From: an uncultured Propionibacteriaceae bacterium
GTDB taxonomy: Bacteria; Actinomycetota; Actinomycetes; Propionibacteriales; Propionibacteriaceae
Assembly: GCA_938012815.1 (NCBI GenBank)
Contig: CALLVV010000064.1
Location: 1 to 5,971 of the forward strand
Direction of reading: 5' to 3'
Length of the DNA: 5,971 bases
The notes below the pieces were generated by a model. The model did no database searches, was not told where the DNA came from, and saw only the letters and a list, made by a program, of their open reading frames with translations. Position numbers and translations under genes: made by a program. Positions 1-5,008 of this stretch are shown piece by piece; within the stretch, counting starts at the first letter, position 1, and each line of letters begins with the position of its first letter.

Positions 1-426
1 CATCGCGACCGGTGCCAGGCGCATCAGCGACCCGTTGCCCGCGCTCATCCCACCGACCGTCGTGCGGTAGGGCTCGCCGGTGACCTCGAACTCCCTCAGG
101 GCGGTGAGGGTCTGGTTGCCGATGTCGAAACACCTGCCCGTGCTGCTGAGGTACCCGTCTCGGTACCAGCGGACGAACCGGGCCAGCTGGTCGCGGGGAT
201 CGTAGGTTCCGGTCTCGACCAGGCTCGCTGCGATGCACAGCGCCATGGACGTGTCGTCGGTCCACTGCCCGGGCGCGAGACTGAACACCCCGCCGCCCAC
301 CATGTCGGTGACGGGTGGGAAGGAATCGCGGGCCTGAAACTCGACGGCGGTACCCAGGGCATCACCCACCGCCAGCCCCAGGAGACTGCCCAGAAGTCGG
401 TCACGCCATGCGTCGCTGATCGCCAT
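1..426 (-). CDS. ADP-ribosylglycohydrolase family protein, N-terminal part (cut by window edge)
   Basis: Enzymes of this family remove ADP-ribose from proteins, nucleic acids or small molecules with a two-Mg2+ centre in an all-alpha fold. Visible here are 142 residues in one open frame that runs off the left edge. The N-terminus has the family pattern LLGSLLGLAVGDALG (residues 11-25), the metal-binding motif WTDDTS (55-60, with T56, D57 and D58 as expected ligands), and the later block GMSAGNGSLMRLAPVA (126-141). The C-terminal half, which carries the second group of metal ligands, lies outside. The ATG at 424-426 is chosen because the GDALG block normally sits about 20 residues in; a longer GTG start at 434 is in another frame. 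It lies 34 bases after the transporter gene on the same strand but seems to have its own promoter. The family is clear; the substrate (for example dinitrogenase reductase or a DNA or protein adduct) cannot be told. Confidence 0.9.
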   Translation of the reverse strand, partial: MAISDAWRDRLLGSLLGLAVGDALGTAVEFQARDSFPPVTDMVGGGVFSLAPGQWTDDTSMALCIAASLVETGTYDPRDQLARFVRWYRDGYLSSTGRCFDIGNQTLTALREFEVTGEPYRTTVGGMSAGNGSLMRLAPVAM

Positions 427-432
427 GACCTC

Positions 433-438
433 ACCCTA
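433..438 (-). promoter_or_regulatory. Putative -10 box for a leaderless ADP-ribosylglycohydrolase transcript
   Basis: On the minus strand TAGGGT is followed by six bases (GAGGTC) and then the ATG at 426. A start point about seven bases after the box would fall on the ATG itself. The GAGG in between is only two bases from the start codon, too close to act well as a ribosome binding site. A 10-base palindrome (ACCCGCGGGT, 443-452) lies just upstream and could be an operator. No clear -35 box is visible. Confidence 0.4.
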
Positions 439-460
439 GAGGACCCGCGGGTTATGGCGA

Positions 461-1147
461 CTACGTCTCACGCATCCCGCAGTCATCCTCACAGGGGGCA
501 TCGCCTCCCCCGCTCAGAGCAGCTGCGGATGTGGCGCAGCAGGCGTCTCCACGCCAGGCCTCGACGCCCTCGCGAACAGCGAAGCCGGCGATGACCAGAG
601 CCGCCACGGGATCGGCCCAGGTCCAGTCGAGCAGGCTGTTCAGCACGAGACCGACCAGCAGTGCTGCGGAGAGGTAGGAACACATGAGGGTCTGCTTCGA
701 GTCGGCGACCGCGGAGGCCGACCCGAGCTCACGGCCGCAGCGTCGCTCGAACCAGCTCAGGAACGGCATCACCACCAGGCTCAGTGCGGCGAGCACGATT
801 CCGACGGTCGAGTGCTCCGGTTCGCGCACACCGGTCAACGAGAGAACGGCCTCCGTGGTGACGTAGGCCGCCAGGGCGAAGAAGGAGATCGCGATCACCC
901 GCAGCGCCGTTTTCTCCCGGCGTTCGGGGTCGGGCGAGGCGAACTGCCAGGCAACCGCTACCGCGGAGAGCACCTCCACGACCGAGTCCAGGCCGAATCC
1001 GATCAGGGCGGCGGACGACGCCTCACCCCCTGCCGTAAGGGCGACGACGGCCTCGATGACGTTCCAGGTGATCGTGAGCGCGACGATGATCCTGATCCGT
1101 CGCTGCAGGGTCGCTTTCCTGCCGGATGTCAGAGCCTCCGCCGTCAC
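461..1147 (-). CDS. CDF-type heavy-metal cation efflux transporter
   Basis: A 228-residue membrane protein of the cation diffusion facilitator superfamily, expected to export divalent metal ions (Zn, Cd, Co or similar) across the cytoplasmic membrane. Six hydrophobic segments are visible at about 18-39, 44-68, 82-104, 114-133, 155-174 and 178-192. Acidic residues sit at the positions of the CDF membrane metal site: D54 in GFGLDSVVE (TM2) and D149 in VADSKQT (TM5). The usual cytoplasmic C-terminal domain is missing; instead a short tail holds CC (203-204) and two further cysteines (219, 223), which could bind metal. The start is GTG at 1147, overlapping by four bases (GTGA) the stop of the small ORF upstream, so translation is probably coupled. 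In actinobacteria this short CDF form is commonly cotranscribed with an ArsR/CmtR-type repressor; here only a remnant of such a gene is seen. The family is sure, the metal is not. Confidence 0.88.
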   Translation of the reverse strand: MTAEALTSGRKATLQRRIRIIVALTITWNVIEAVVALTAGGEASSAALIGFGLDSVVEVLSAVAVAWQFASPDPERREKTALRVIAISFFALAAYVTTEAVLSLTGVREPEHSTVGIVLAALSLVVMPFLSWFERRCGRELGSASAVADSKQTLMCSYLSAALLVGLVLNSLLDWTWADPVAALVIAGFAVREGVEAWRGDACCATSAAALSGGGDAPCEDDCGMRET

Positions 1148-1245
1148 CGGGAGAACCCCGAGTCGCAGCAGCAGGGTGAATCCGCGCAGGCAACGCCATC
1201 ATCGACGATCGGGGGGAGCTCCGCCCGCGAAGCACTGGTCAGCAT
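1144..1245 (-). pseudogene. 33-codon Cys-rich ORF: probable internally deleted ArsR/CmtR-type metal repressor
   Basis: An ATG ORF of 33 codons ends in TGA overlapping the GTG start of the transporter (GTGA, 1144-1147). It begins MLTSASRAEL, which resembles the usual first residues of actinobacterial ArsR/CmtR-type repressors encoded just before this kind of transporter. From residue 14 it reads VDDGVACADSPCCCDSG, which resembles their cysteine-containing C-terminal tail. The winged-helix DNA-binding core of roughly 80-90 residues that should lie between is absent, while frame, start and overlap are kept. What is seen: the ORF, four cysteines (C20, C25, C26, C27), the overlap, and a -10-like box six bases before the ATG. 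What is inferred: an in-frame internal deletion of a repressor gene, leaving a short peptide that may now serve only for translational coupling. It could instead be a small metal-responsive leader peptide of independent origin. The resemblance is from memory of the family, not from an alignment. Confidence 0.5.
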
Positions 1246-1251
1246 GAACCG

Positions 1252-1257
1252 ACCCTA
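1252..1257 (-). promoter_or_regulatory. Putative -10 box for a leaderless transcript of the small ORF and transporter
   Basis: TAGGGT on the minus strand is followed by six bases (CGGTTC) and the ATG at 1245, the same spacing as before vapB and the ADP-ribosylglycohydrolase gene. GGGTCGGT occurs twice, 18 bases apart (plus-strand copies 1248-1255 and 1266-1273), with the nearer copy overlapping this box; this may be an old repressor site. No convincing -35 box is seen. Confidence 0.4.
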
Positions 1258-1304
1258 CAGCAACCACCGACCCGGGGGCACTGCGCTGCAGCCGGGCCGG
1301 TTTG

Positions 1305-1344
1305 TCGGGTCGTGCTCCAGGACCGCTCCGTCCACCCGCACCTG
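1305..1344 (-). pseudogene. Duplicated fragment of the GH32 gene (3' region)
   Basis: Positions 1305-1344 match 2351-2390, inside the GH32 gene, at 38 of 40 bases in the same orientation (differences at 1311 and 1338). The copy reads QVRVDGAVLEHD in the frame in which the GH32 gene reads QVWVDGAVLEHY. Weaker similarity seems to continue for about 20 bases towards lower coordinates. The frame around it is open for about 40 codons (stop at 1255-1257), but nothing supports an expressed protein. It is most simply a remnant of a second GH32 copy or of a partial duplication, with the VapBC module now lying between the fragment and the intact gene. Confidence 0.55.
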
Positions 1345-1369
1345 GGTCCGCAACACGTAAGCATCAGGG

Positions 1370-1382
1370 TCGTGGACCACGA
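1370..1382. repeat. 13-base perfect palindrome in the gap after vapC
   Basis: TCGTGGACCACGA is perfectly self-complementary around a central A. It lies in the 203-base gap between vapC and the small Cys-rich ORF. It could be a protein-binding site or a weak hairpin; nothing nearby assigns it a role. The rest of 1345-1448 shows no recognisable gene. Confidence 0.35.
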
Positions 1383-1448
1383 TCTACCTCACTCCCAGTG
1401 CGACCCGAACTGCTCCGGTGCGATGAGCGCGCAACGATATGTGGTACT

Positions 1449-1838
1449 TCAGGTTGCGAACTGTAGATCCGTGTGGCCGAAATCGTCTCCTTTGTACAGC
1501 AGGGCCTCACCCACGTCCTTTGCCAGCGCGTAGGTGATGCAGTCACCGAAGTTCAGCTTCGCAGGATGTCCGCTGCCTCGTCCGAATCTCTGATGGGCTT
1601 CCTGGGCCAGCCGGGCCTGGTGAGGCGTGAACGGCACGACGTCGACACCAAGACCCGACAGGACAGCATCGAGCGTTGGACCTGCGTTGGATACGCCTTT
1701 TCTCGCCAGCACCATCGCCAGCTCCAGATAACTCGGGGCAGACATGAGCGCACCGTGTTTCTCGAGCACTGCGCGGAAACGCTCCCCTTCCGACTCTCTC
1801 AGGAGGATTGCCGCGATGGCCGACGGATCCACGATCAT
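1449..1838 (-). CDS. vapC: VapC-type PIN-domain ribonuclease toxin
   Basis: The toxin of a type II toxin-antitoxin pair: a Mg2+-dependent endoribonuclease that blocks translation by cutting tRNA or rRNA when its antitoxin is degraded. The 129 residues make one complete PIN domain. The acidic active-site set is present: D4 in MIVDPSA, E39 in SYLELAM, D99 in NFGDCITYALA, and D118 (or D119) in LLYKGDDFGHTDL. The ending FxHTD after the last acidic residue and the NFGDC block match the VapC subgroup that pairs with Rv0623-like antitoxins in mycobacteria. Its ATG overlaps the antitoxin TGA by four bases (ATGA, 1835-1838), typical of coupled translation. All catalytic residues are intact, so the toxin should be active. 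The second residue of the usual D(T/S)SA motif is proline here, a small deviation. The RNA target cannot be predicted. Confidence 0.93.
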   Translation of the reverse strand: MIVDPSAIAAILLRESEGERFRAVLEKHGALMSAPSYLELAMVLARKGVSNAGPTLDAVLSGLGVDVVPFTPHQARLAQEAHQRFGRGSGHPAKLNFGDCITYALAKDVGEALLYKGDDFGHTDLQFAT

Positions 1839-2080
1839 CGGGGAAGTCCCGTGCTCGGGTCGTACAGGGAATCGAAGTCCAGCGACCCCTCCGTCGCGCT
1901 CAGCTCCAGGTACACCCGCTCCAACAGGTCATCCAACCCAGAGCGAGAACCTTCAGCATCCAGTCGCCCAAGCAGATCCGTAATCGCCTTCTCCACCACC
2001 CGCGTCTGGCTGAGGCCAGTCCTGGAAGCAGCCTCGCGCACCAAGTCATGGATGCGCTCATCCTTGATGTTGAGACTCAT
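1835..2080 (-). CDS. vapB: VapB-type antitoxin (Rv0623-like)
   Basis: The antitoxin partner of the downstream PIN toxin: it binds and inhibits the toxin through its C-terminal part and represses the shared promoter through its N-terminal part. The 81-residue protein begins MSLNIKDERIHDLVREAASR and continues TGLSQTRVVEKAI, the pattern of the Rv0623-like/PSK transcription-factor family. The acidic C-terminal half (residues 50-75, rich in Asp, Glu and Leu) is the likely toxin-binding stretch. The length is usual for the family. The ATG at 2078-2080 is supported by the conserved N-terminus. No Shine-Dalgarno sequence precedes it; a -10-like box six bases upstream suggests a leaderless mRNA. It is the first gene of a two-gene operon with the toxin. 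Confidence 0.92.
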   Translation of the reverse strand: MSLNIKDERIHDLVREAASRTGLSQTRVVEKAITDLLGRLDAEGSRSGLDDLLERVYLELSATEGSLDFDSLYDPSTGLPR

Positions 2081-2086
2081 GGCGTG

Positions 2087-2115
2087 ATTCTACCTTTGTG
2101 CGCGCACTTTCTACC
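2087..2115 (-). promoter_or_regulatory. vapBC promoter and probable autorepression operator
   Basis: The minus-strand box TAGAAT (2087-2092, one mismatch to TATAAT) is six bases before the vapB ATG, placing the transcript start on or near the start codon. Two copies of GGTAGAA (plus-strand positions 2088-2094 and 2109-2115) lie exactly 21 bases apart, two DNA turns, over the expected -10 and -35 positions. Between them is the perfect palindrome GTGCGCGCAC (2098-2107). This fits an operator bound by a VapB oligomer or VapBC complex, but binding is inferred. The remaining bases up to 2228 contain no recognised gene. Confidence 0.5.
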
Positions 2116-2228
2116 ATTTGCCTCCAGGTACCAACCATGTCCTCCACGGTGCCGGGACCATACGACCAGAGCCACCCGTACACACCTCGGCGCAACCCTG
2201 TCGGACGCCCGGCGCCTCGGGTGCCTCT

Positions 2229-3458
2229 TCACGCAGCTGTGCCGGCTTGGGGGATGGTCGGGATCACCTCGGCGACCTGTACCTGGACTCCCTCCGGCAC
2301 GGTCAGGGTCCAGGGTGCATCGGATCGCCACGTGCCCGGGACGCCGTCTTTCGGGTAGTGCTCCAGGACCGCTCCGTCCACCCACACCTGCGACCCGTCC
2401 GGCGCCTCGACGCACCCGTGGGCGGGGTGTGTCAACCGCACCCCCTCGCCCGCGACCCGCAGCGCCCAGCGCCGCTCCGCCAGCGGCGTCTCACCCGCAT
2501 CGAGGGGACGCCAGCAGCCGACCAGCGCCTCGGCAGCCCCCGGGTCGACGAAACTCACCACCTGCTCACCCACCAGTTTCACGCGACGCGGCAGGCTGAG
2601 GCAGCCCGCGTGGTCGCGGACGGCCGGGTCCTGGGCCTGCTGCCGCACCCAGCCGATCAGCAGCGGCTCCCTGTCGGCGACGGTGGCCTGCACGGCGTAG
2701 AGGTCGGGGCCGACATCGAGGAGGTTCGCGTGTTCGGCGACGAACCGCGGCCGCGCCCCGTCGGCCTCCAGCCTTCCCACCGCCGCCAATTCCCCGACGA
2801 GCCGGTCGCCGTCGAGGATGGAGACCAGCAGCACCCAGCGGTCCCCCAACCGGAACAGCTGCGGGCACTCCCACATATCGGCGGTGGCGGCGGCCGCCAG
2901 CACCGGGTCGTCGGCGACGAACAACCCCAGGTAGCGCCACGCCAGTTCGTTCTGCCGGTCGAACAGCAACACCACGGGGGTGCCGTCGCGGCGGCCCGCC
3001 CCGAGGATCGCCAAGGGCCTGCCGTCGAGTTCGAAGACGAACGGGTCGCGCATCACGGCGATGTCGTCCAGTTCGGGGGTGGGCGCGACGACGACGGGCG
3101 GATCCCAGGTCACCAGGTCGGGGCTGCCCCAGCGCAGGCACACCGTCGAGGCCCCCGACTCGTCCGCGATACCGGAGTAGACCACCCCGGGTCTTTCGTG
3201 GCCGGGCAGGAACACACCCGACCAGCAGCCGAGGGCGTCGGGGCCGCCGGGGGTGGGTCCGAAGGCGACGGGCAGCAGCCGCCAGTTCGCCAGGTCGTCG
3301 CTGACGGCGTGCCCCCACGCGATCCGCCGGTGTTCCGGGGAGGCCGGGTTGTGCTGGAAGAACACGTGCCAGACCCCGTCGCGGAAGGTCATGCCGTTCG
3401 GGTCGTTGAGCCATCCTCTGTGCGGCCGCAGGTGGTAGCTGGTGGTCGGTGCGGTCAT
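2229..3458 (-). CDS. GH32 beta-fructofuranosidase (sucrose/sucrose-6-phosphate hydrolase type)
   Basis: A glycoside hydrolase family 32 enzyme that splits the beta-fructosyl bond of sucrose, sucrose-6-phosphate or short fructans with retention. The catalytic set is complete: WLNDPNG (16-22, nucleophile D19), RDP (137-139, transition-state stabiliser D138) and WECP (196-199, acid/base E197). Other family blocks are HVFFQHNP (31-38), HAVSDDLANW (50-59) and the DLYAVQ stretch (252-257). There is no signal peptide, so it should act in the cytoplasm on imported sugar. At 409 residues it is shorter than common sucrose hydrolases of about 450-500, because the C-terminal beta-sandwich module is reduced. 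The ATG at 3458 follows GAGAGG at a good distance. No sugar transporter, fructokinase or regulator lies beside it. A possible -10 box (TAGCGT on the minus strand, 3503-3508) precedes the gene but is weak. Exact substrate is not decidable. Confidence 0.9.
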   Translation of the reverse strand: MTAPTTSYHLRPHRGWLNDPNGMTFRDGVWHVFFQHNPASPEHRRIAWGHAVSDDLANWRLLPVAFGPTPGGPDALGCWSGVFLPGHERPGVVYSGIADESGASTVCLRWGSPDLVTWDPPVVVAPTPELDDIAVMRDPFVFELDGRPLAILGAGRRDGTPVVLLFDRQNELAWRYLGLFVADDPVLAAAATADMWECPQLFRLGDRWVLLVSILDGDRLVGELAAVGRLEADGARPRFVAEHANLLDVGPDLYAVQATVADREPLLIGWVRQQAQDPAVRDHAGCLSLPRRVKLVGEQVVSFVDPGAAEALVGCWRPLDAGETPLAERRWALRVAGEGVRLTHPAHGCVEAPDGSQVWVDGAVLEHYPKDGVPGTWRSDAPWTLTVPEGVQVQVAEVIPTIPQAGTAA

Positions 3459-3557
3459 CTCCTGGCCTCTCCCGGTGGGGTCTCGCTACGGGCTTCACAT
3501 CCACGCTATCGGAGGGCGGAAGACCCAGCCCAACCCCGAGATCCCGCCCACGCTCCC

Positions 3558-3653
3558 GCGATCCGCCTGCCTTGCGGTCGTCCGCTTGCGCTGTAGCGCT
3601 GGCGTTCGTCCGTAAGGCCAGCGGACGACGGCAAGACTGGCGTTCGACGGGAA
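3558..3653 (-). repeat. Degenerate 19-20-base tandem repeat array A
   Basis: Read on the minus strand, 3653 to 3558 splits into five units of 18-20 bases: two start TTCCCGTCG or TTGCCGTCG, then come TTACGGACG-, TACAGCGC- and GCAAGGC-type units. Most units carry a core like CGAACGCCAG or its partial complement CGTCCGCTGG, so orientation appears to alternate and neighbouring units can pair. CTTGCGGTCGTCCGCTTG (3571-3588) and CCAGCGGACGACGGCAAG (3616-3633) are inverted at 16 of 18 positions. A 46-base stretch (3562-3607) recurs in array B at 43 of 46 positions. Confidence 0.6.
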
Positions 3654-3697
3654 GGCAGGCAGATTGGGGGCTTGGTGCCGTGGGTGTGGTGGTTTCC

Positions 3698-3835
3698 GGT
3701 GGTCCGCTTGCCTTGCGGTCATCCGCTTGCGCTGTAGCGCAGGCGTTCACCCACAAGACAGGCGTTTCCGTCAGGAGGGCTGGCGAACGACGGGAAGACC
3801 AGCGGACGACGGGAAGGCGGGCGTTTCCCGTCGGG
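3698..3835 (-). repeat. Degenerate 19-20-base tandem repeat array B
   Basis: On the minus strand 3835 to 3698 splits into seven units of 19-20 bases, for instance TTCCCGTCGTCCGCTGGTC (3815-3797), then TTCCCGTCGTTCGCCAGCCC (3796-3777), then a unit ending AACGCCTGTC. The last two units nearly equal the last two of array A; 3703-3748 repeats 3562-3607. Both arrays contain GCGCTGTAGCGC, a tight hairpin with a two-base loop. The 44 bases between the arrays (3654-3697) are unrelated GC-rich sequence with no visible gene. The array starts six bases after the tadA coding region. Confidence 0.6.
3807..3833 (-). terminator. Hairpin just after tadA, probable terminator
   Basis: CGACGGGAA (3807-3815) and TTCCCGTCG (3825-3833) form a perfect 9-base-pair stem with a 9-base loop, starting five bases after the tadA stop codon. 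No T-run follows, so it is either a non-canonical terminator, as is common in high-GC actinobacteria, or simply two facing units of repeat array B. Confidence 0.45.
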
Positions 3836-3838
3836 CCC

Positions 3839-4294
3839 CTACCGCCGTCCCTCGAAGAACTCCTCCAGCAGGGCCGCGCAGTCGGCCTCCAGCACCCCCG
3901 AGGTCACCCTCGGGCGGTGGTTGATGCGCGGGTCACGCAGCACGTCGAACAGCGACGCCACCGCCCCCGATTTGTCATCGAAGGCCCCGAACACGAGGTG
4001 ATCGATCCGGGCCGCGACGATCGCGCCCGCGCACATGGTGCACGGCTCCAGGGTCACCACCAGGGTGCAGCCCGTCAGCCGCCACCGGCCGAGGACCTCG
4101 GCGGCGCGCCGGATCGCGACCACCTCGGCGTGTGATGTCGGGTCGCCCGCGAGTTCGCGTTCGTTGCCGCCCACCCCGATCGGCGACCCGTCCGGTCCGA
4201 GGACGACAGCCCCCACCGGCACATCGCCGCGCAGCCCCGCCTCCCGGGCCGCGGCGAGGGCCTGCCGCATCCCGGGTTCGTAGCGTCGCGCCAC
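3839..4294 (-). CDS. tadA: tRNA-specific adenosine deaminase TadA
   Basis: Converts adenosine 34 of tRNA-Arg(ACG) to inosine so that one tRNA can read several arginine codons; usually essential. The 151-residue protein has the zinc-deaminase signature in full: HAE (H55 zinc ligand, E57 proton shuttle) and PCTMC (C85 and C88 zinc ligands, residues 84-88). NE at 44-45 and the FGAFDDKSGAVAS stretch after the zinc site are also typical of TadA rather than of cytidine or guanine deaminases. The GTG at 4294 is preferred because GAGGGA lies about nine bases upstream and the protein then has normal length; an ATG eight codons later is possible. It follows the gene for its associated protein after 13 bases on the same strand, so the two form an operon. 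A hairpin follows directly. Confidence 0.95.
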   Translation of the reverse strand: MARRYEPGMRQALAAAREAGLRGDVPVGAVVLGPDGSPIGVGGNERELAGDPTSHAEVVAIRRAAEVLGRWRLTGCTLVVTLEPCTMCAGAIVAARIDHLVFGAFDDKSGAVASLFDVLRDPRINHRPRVTSGVLEADCAALLEEFFEGRR

Positions 4295-4307
4295 GCTCGG
4301 GGGTCCC

Positions 4308-4895
4308 TCAGTCGTCGAAGGCCTCGACGGCCCGCTCGAACACCTCGTCGATCTTCAGGCGCCGCGCCACCTGCATCAACAGCTCGTCGGAGTCCTCCTC
4401 GTAGTCGGTGGCGATGGCCTCCAGCTCGAAACCCCGCAACCCGGCGGCGGCGAACATCTCCAGGTCCCCGATCGGGGTCGGTTCGTCCTCCTCGTCGGGG
4501 ATCTCCTCACCCAGGTAGTCCACGACGTCGCGGGCGATGGGCCAGTCGTTGGCGGCGGTGGCGTCGCTGAGCAGCACCTCCACCACCCGTCCCCTGACCC
4601 GGCAGATCACGAAGAACTCACCCGCCACCGACACGTACCCGTCCGCCCCGGAGTCGCCGGGCAGGCGGCCGAGCTGGCGGATCAGCTCGTCGAGGTCGTT
4701 GGCCAGGTCGAAGTCCATGGGCACCGCCGTCGCCTTGCCATCCTCCCGGTACACGGCGACGACGAGGTCAACGTCATCCTCCCCCGCGTCCTCGAGGTCA
4801 TCATCGAAGAATTCCTCCTCCGAGTCGTCGGCGGCTTCCAGGTCGCGGTCATCCTTCAGGTCAAAGGGCTCGGCGTCTTCGTCAAAGGCGTCCAC
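4308..4895 (-). CDS. tRNA adenosine deaminase-associated protein
   Basis: A conserved actinobacterial protein of unknown biochemical role, named for its constant position before tadA. The 195-residue product has a strongly acidic N-terminal stretch (about residues 3-44, mostly Asp and Glu), probably disordered, followed by a compact domain starting DLVVAVYREDGKATAV, with a beta-rich part (VSVAGEFFVICRVRGRVVEVL) and a C-terminal helical part (LMQVARRLKIDEVFERAVEAFD). There is no membrane segment or catalytic motif that I recognise. The GTG at 4895 is chosen because GGGAGGAG stands about eight bases before it; the frame stays open to an ATG at 4985, but that extension is Pro/Arg-rich and would cross the promoter region. 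It ends 13 bases before tadA, so cotranslation is likely and a helper role for TadA is a reasonable but unproven guess. Confidence 0.85.
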   Translation of the reverse strand: MDAFDEDAEPFDLKDDRDLEAADDSEEEFFDDDLEDAGEDDVDLVVAVYREDGKATAVPMDFDLANDLDELIRQLGRLPGDSGADGYVSVAGEFFVICRVRGRVVEVLLSDATAANDWPIARDVVDYLGEEIPDEEDEPTPIGDLEMFAAAGLRGFELEAIATDYEEDSDELLMQVARRLKIDEVFERAVEAFDD

Positions 4896-4911
4896 GGCTG
4901 ATCTCCTCCCG

Positions 4912-4926
4912 GGTGTTGGAAACACC
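4912..4926. repeat. Short inverted repeat in the leader of the tadA operon
   Basis: GGTGTT-GGA-AACACC is a perfect 6-base stem with a 3-base loop, directly upstream of the strong GGGAGGAG ribosome binding site of the TadA-associated gene. In the mRNA it could form a small hairpin near the ribosome site; as DNA it could bind a regulator. Function is unknown. Confidence 0.35.
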
Positions 4927-4964
4927 ATCCTTCCAGATCTGCAAGGTCTTCGAGGCGGTGGGGC

Positions 4965-4995
4965 CATATCCGTTCCCTCAAACACGCCGGATATG
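4965..4995. promoter_or_regulatory. Inverted repeat in the divergent upp / tadA-operon promoter region
   Basis: CATATCCG (4965-4972) and CGGATATG (4988-4995) are perfect 8-base inverted arms separated by 15 bases. They are the most AT-rich words in the 113-base divergent region, so each arm may also supply a -10-like element (TATNNN) for one of the two diverging transcripts. Whether this is a regulator site, promoter elements or both cannot be decided. No clear -35 boxes are seen. Confidence 0.4.
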
Positions 4996-5008
4996 CGAAA
5001 GTGGGCTC

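Noticed and set aside
1255..1382. About 40-codon minus-strand ORF containing the GH32-like fragment
   Set aside because: No ribosome site or family beyond the duplicated 40 bases; treated as a remnant, not a gene.
2118..3756. Very long open frames opposite and alongside the GH32 gene (492 aa on plus, 396 aa on minus)
   Set aside because: They are Arg/Pro/Gly-rich shadows caused by high GC; the GH32 frame has all catalytic motifs. The minus-strand one also owes part of its length to the repeat arrays.
3558..3835. CRISPR array
   Set aside because: Units are contiguous without spacers, vary in sequence and appear to alternate in orientation; no cas gene is present.
3558..3835. Small repeat protein (TAQADDRKA-type peptide repeats in one minus-strand frame)
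   Set aside because: The peptide repeat just reflects the DNA repeat; there is no ribosome site, and the frame runs on into the GH32 gene as a shadow.
3459..3838. tRNA gene in the gap before tadA
   Set aside because: No cloverleaf with T-loop GTTCRANYC was found; the complementarity present belongs to the repeat units.
4896..5008. Longer starts for the TadA-associated protein (4985) and upp (4913)
   Set aside because: Both extensions cross the shared divergent promoter region and do not resemble their families; the internal GTG starts give standard N-termini.
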